From: Nitrospina sp.
GTDB lineage: Bacteria; Nitrospinota; Nitrospinia; Nitrospinales; Nitrospinaceae
Assembly: GCA_004357435.1 (NCBI GenBank)
Contig: SMVS01000039.1
Span: forward strand, 1 to 5,212
Direction: 5' to 3'
Length of the DNA: 5,212 nucleotides
A model generated the notes under the pieces. It worked only from the letters and a program-made list of their open reading frames with translations. It was not told where the DNA came from and searched no databases. The translations under genes and the position numbers were made by a program. Shown one piece after another: positions 3,630-5,212 of the stretch (positions within the stretch are counted from its first letter, which is position 1; each line of letters begins with the position of its first letter).

Positions 3630-5212
3630 ATGACTCCTAAAACTTCTTCATGGCTGGTGCCGGGAATCCTGATCGCTCTTTATGCAGTGGTCCGCACCCA
3701 GGGTCTCACCGCTCTGCCCATTTTTTCCGATGAAGCCATCTACATTCATTGGGCGCAGATCATCAACAGTCAGCCTGCCGAATTTCTCATCTCCAAGGTG
3801 GATGGCAAGCAACCGTTGTTCTTTTGGCTGAACACGGTGACGCTCAATTTTTTTGCCGATCCGTTGCTGGCGGGCCGGAGCGTTGCGCTGGCGGCCGGGG
3901 GCGCGTCGGTTGTGGGTATTTTCTGGATTGGCCGGACGCTGTTCTCCACCGCCTCTGGTTTCATGGCTGGGTTGATTTACATTTTTTGCCCTTACATGTT
4001 TTTTTTCGACCGGCTCGCCCTGGTGGATGGCCTGCTTTCGGCATTGGGGATATGGGCATTTTTAGTATCCCTGTATCTCGCTCTGGAATTGAAATCTCTG
4101 CACATGGGATTCCGCTGGTTGGGAATTTTGTTGGGGCTGGCCTTGCTCACCAAAGCCACCGCCCTGCTGTTGTTTCCGGTGATGCTGGCAGTTTTATATT
4201 TATGGGACGTGCACCGCCGCCCCGAATTTTGGAAGCACCTGGCGACGGCCGGGTGCATCATTTTGGCGATCAATCTGGTGGCATTTTTGGGCGGACCCGG
4301 GATTGGCGTTCAAGGCCGGGTGCCTTTTATCCATCAACCGGGTTATTTTATTTCCCCGGCAGAGCTGATGAGTTTCCCCTGGTGGCTTTGGTTACGCAAC
4401 GCCTGGGTGATCCGCGATTTTTATGTCTCCTATTTGACTGTGCCCGTGGTCATGATTCTGCTGGCCGGGATCGTTTATTTCATCCGGGAACGCGATCCAA
4501 AAGAAATGGCGCTTTGGCTCTGGTTCGTCATTCCCACCGGCGTGATCGTGGTCGTGGCCAACGGTTTTTTCTCCCGCTACATGGTCATGATGGTGCCGCC
4601 CTTGTTGTTGCTCACCGCCCGGACATTGGAACGCCTGGCGGCCTGGTTGGCACAAACCCTCACCAGCCGGTTGCATTGGGAGGTGCAAGGCGGCAAGCGG
4701 AACACCCTACTGGCGATTCTGTTGATATTCACGTTGTTGCCCAGCGCAATGTTTGATTGGAAGTTGATGCGGGAACCGCACACCGCGCCCTTGAATAAAT
4801 TGGATCGTCTCTTGTATATAGAAGGCGCGAACTCGGGTTATGGGGTGCGCGCGGCCGCCGAGTTTTTAAGGCAGGAAGCGCATGCGTTCCAGGAGAAAAA
4901 GGGCTATGCGATGCCGTTGCTGGTGGCCACTTCACCCGGCAACCCGGCGGAAGGCGTCCTGGTTTATTTATGGAACGACCCAGCCATTCTAAAAGTCCCG
5001 GCCCATTGGTGGCCCCAAACCCCGAATCTTATTCCGAAAGAAAACCGGTTTTCCCTGCGGCCTTCCATTTACCAGAGTACGCCGGCCATCCGGCGGGAGG
5101 CTCACATCCTTGATCACGCACGTTTCATTTATCCCCACACAAAAATTCCTCAGGAAACATTTTTGCGGGACAACCCGAAATTCAAAAAAGTATGGAGTTT
5201 CATAAAACCCGA
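3630..5212 (+). CDS. GT-C glycosyltransferase of the PMT/ArnT-like (GT39/GT83) type (partial, C-terminus off the right edge)
   Basis: The frame is open for 527 codons to the window end. Such multi-membrane enzymes move a sugar from a polyprenyl-phosphate carrier to a protein or lipid acceptor on the outer face of the inner membrane. A first membrane segment at about 8-27 is followed by the outer loop with the conserved acidic pair SDEAIY (Asp34, Glu35), then GKQPLFFW (59-66, matching the K-x-P-L-x-x-W pattern), GR at 82-83 and FFDRLALVDGLL (125-136, with Arg128 and Asp133). Many hydrophobic segments follow to about residue 370, after which the chain is soluble and presumably periplasmic. An in-frame TGA lies three codons before the ATG; no clear ribosome site is visible. 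The donor and acceptor cannot be deduced. It lies 266 bases after the pilin gene, behind a terminator, and so is probably a separate unit. Confidence 0.85.
   Translation, partial: MTPKTSSWLVPGILIALYAVVRTQGLTALPIFSDEAIYIHWAQIINSQPAEFLISKVDGKQPLFFWLNTVTLNFFADPLLAGRSVALAAGGASVVGIFWIGRTLFSTASGFMAGLIYIFCPYMFFFDRLALVDGLLSALGIWAFLVSLYLALELKSLHMGFRWLGILLGLALLTKATALLLFPVMLAVLYLWDVHRRPEFWKHLATAGCIILAINLVAFLGGPGIGVQGRVPFIHQPGYFISPAELMSFPWWLWLRNAWVIRDFYVSYLTVPVVMILLAGIVYFIRERDPKEMALWLWFVIPTGVIVVVANGFFSRYMVMMVPPLLLLTARTLERLAAWLAQTLTSRLHWEVQGGKRNTLLAILLIFTLLPSAMFDWKLMREPHTAPLNKLDRLLYIEGANSGYGVRAAAEFLRQEAHAFQEKKGYAMPLLVATSPGNPAEGVLVYLWNDPAILKVPAHWWPQTPNLIPKENRFSLRPSIYQSTPAIRREAHILDHARFIYPHTKIPQETFLRDNPKFKKVWSFIKP

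Noticed and set aside
3749..4756. Open frame of 335 codons on the + strand
   Set aside because: It is an out-of-frame shadow of the glycosyltransferase; the frame from 3630 has conserved PMT/ArnT motifs and membrane segments, whereas this one is a His/Arg/Gly-rich artefact.

Overview
The window is bacterial DNA of moderate GC. It carries, from left to right, a flagellar gene (fliK, - strand, cut by the left edge), a repeat-rich intergenic stretch of about 700 bases, a small zinc-ribbon gene (- strand), the 3' remnant of a pilin-like gene with its terminator, an intact pilin-like gene with a near-identical terminator (+ strand), a second repeat-bearing spacer, and a GT-C/ArnT-like membrane glycosyltransferase (+ strand, cut by the right edge). 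The two largest genes both run off an edge. Their reading frames were established by translating the window directly.

Organism: a flagellated Gram-negative-type bacterium is suggested by FliK, a sigma-54-type promoter upstream of it, class III prepilin signal chemistry and a PMT/ArnT-like transferase. The G/C-rich dispersed intergenic hairpins recall Nitrospinota, Nitrospirota or the former Deltaproteobacteria. That placement is an impression, not a demonstrated assignment.

Layout: 1-1386 (-) encodes 462 residues of FliK. It ends inside the conserved C-terminal domain. A -24/-12 candidate (TGG...GC spacing) lies about 60 bases upstream of its start. 1462-2085 has no convincing gene and is a mosaic of short inverted repeats. 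2086-2616 (-) encodes a two-zinc-ribbon protein of unknown role. 2823-2980 and 3263-3420 form an ungapped direct repeat at a constant offset of 440 bases, covering the last 33 codons of a pilin gene plus its UUCG-capped terminator. Only the second copy belongs to a complete gene (2996-3364). 3421-3629 holds a possible promoter and two more dispersed repeats. 3630-5212 encodes the first 527 residues of the glycosyltransferase.

How the parts relate: fliK belongs to the flagellar hook and export programme. The pilin pair is the most unusual part: a once-functional neighbour pilin has lost its 5' half, leaving a strong terminator only 15 bases upstream of the intact pilin start codon. The glycosyltransferase next to a Thr-rich pilin invites, but does not prove, a surface-glycosylation link.
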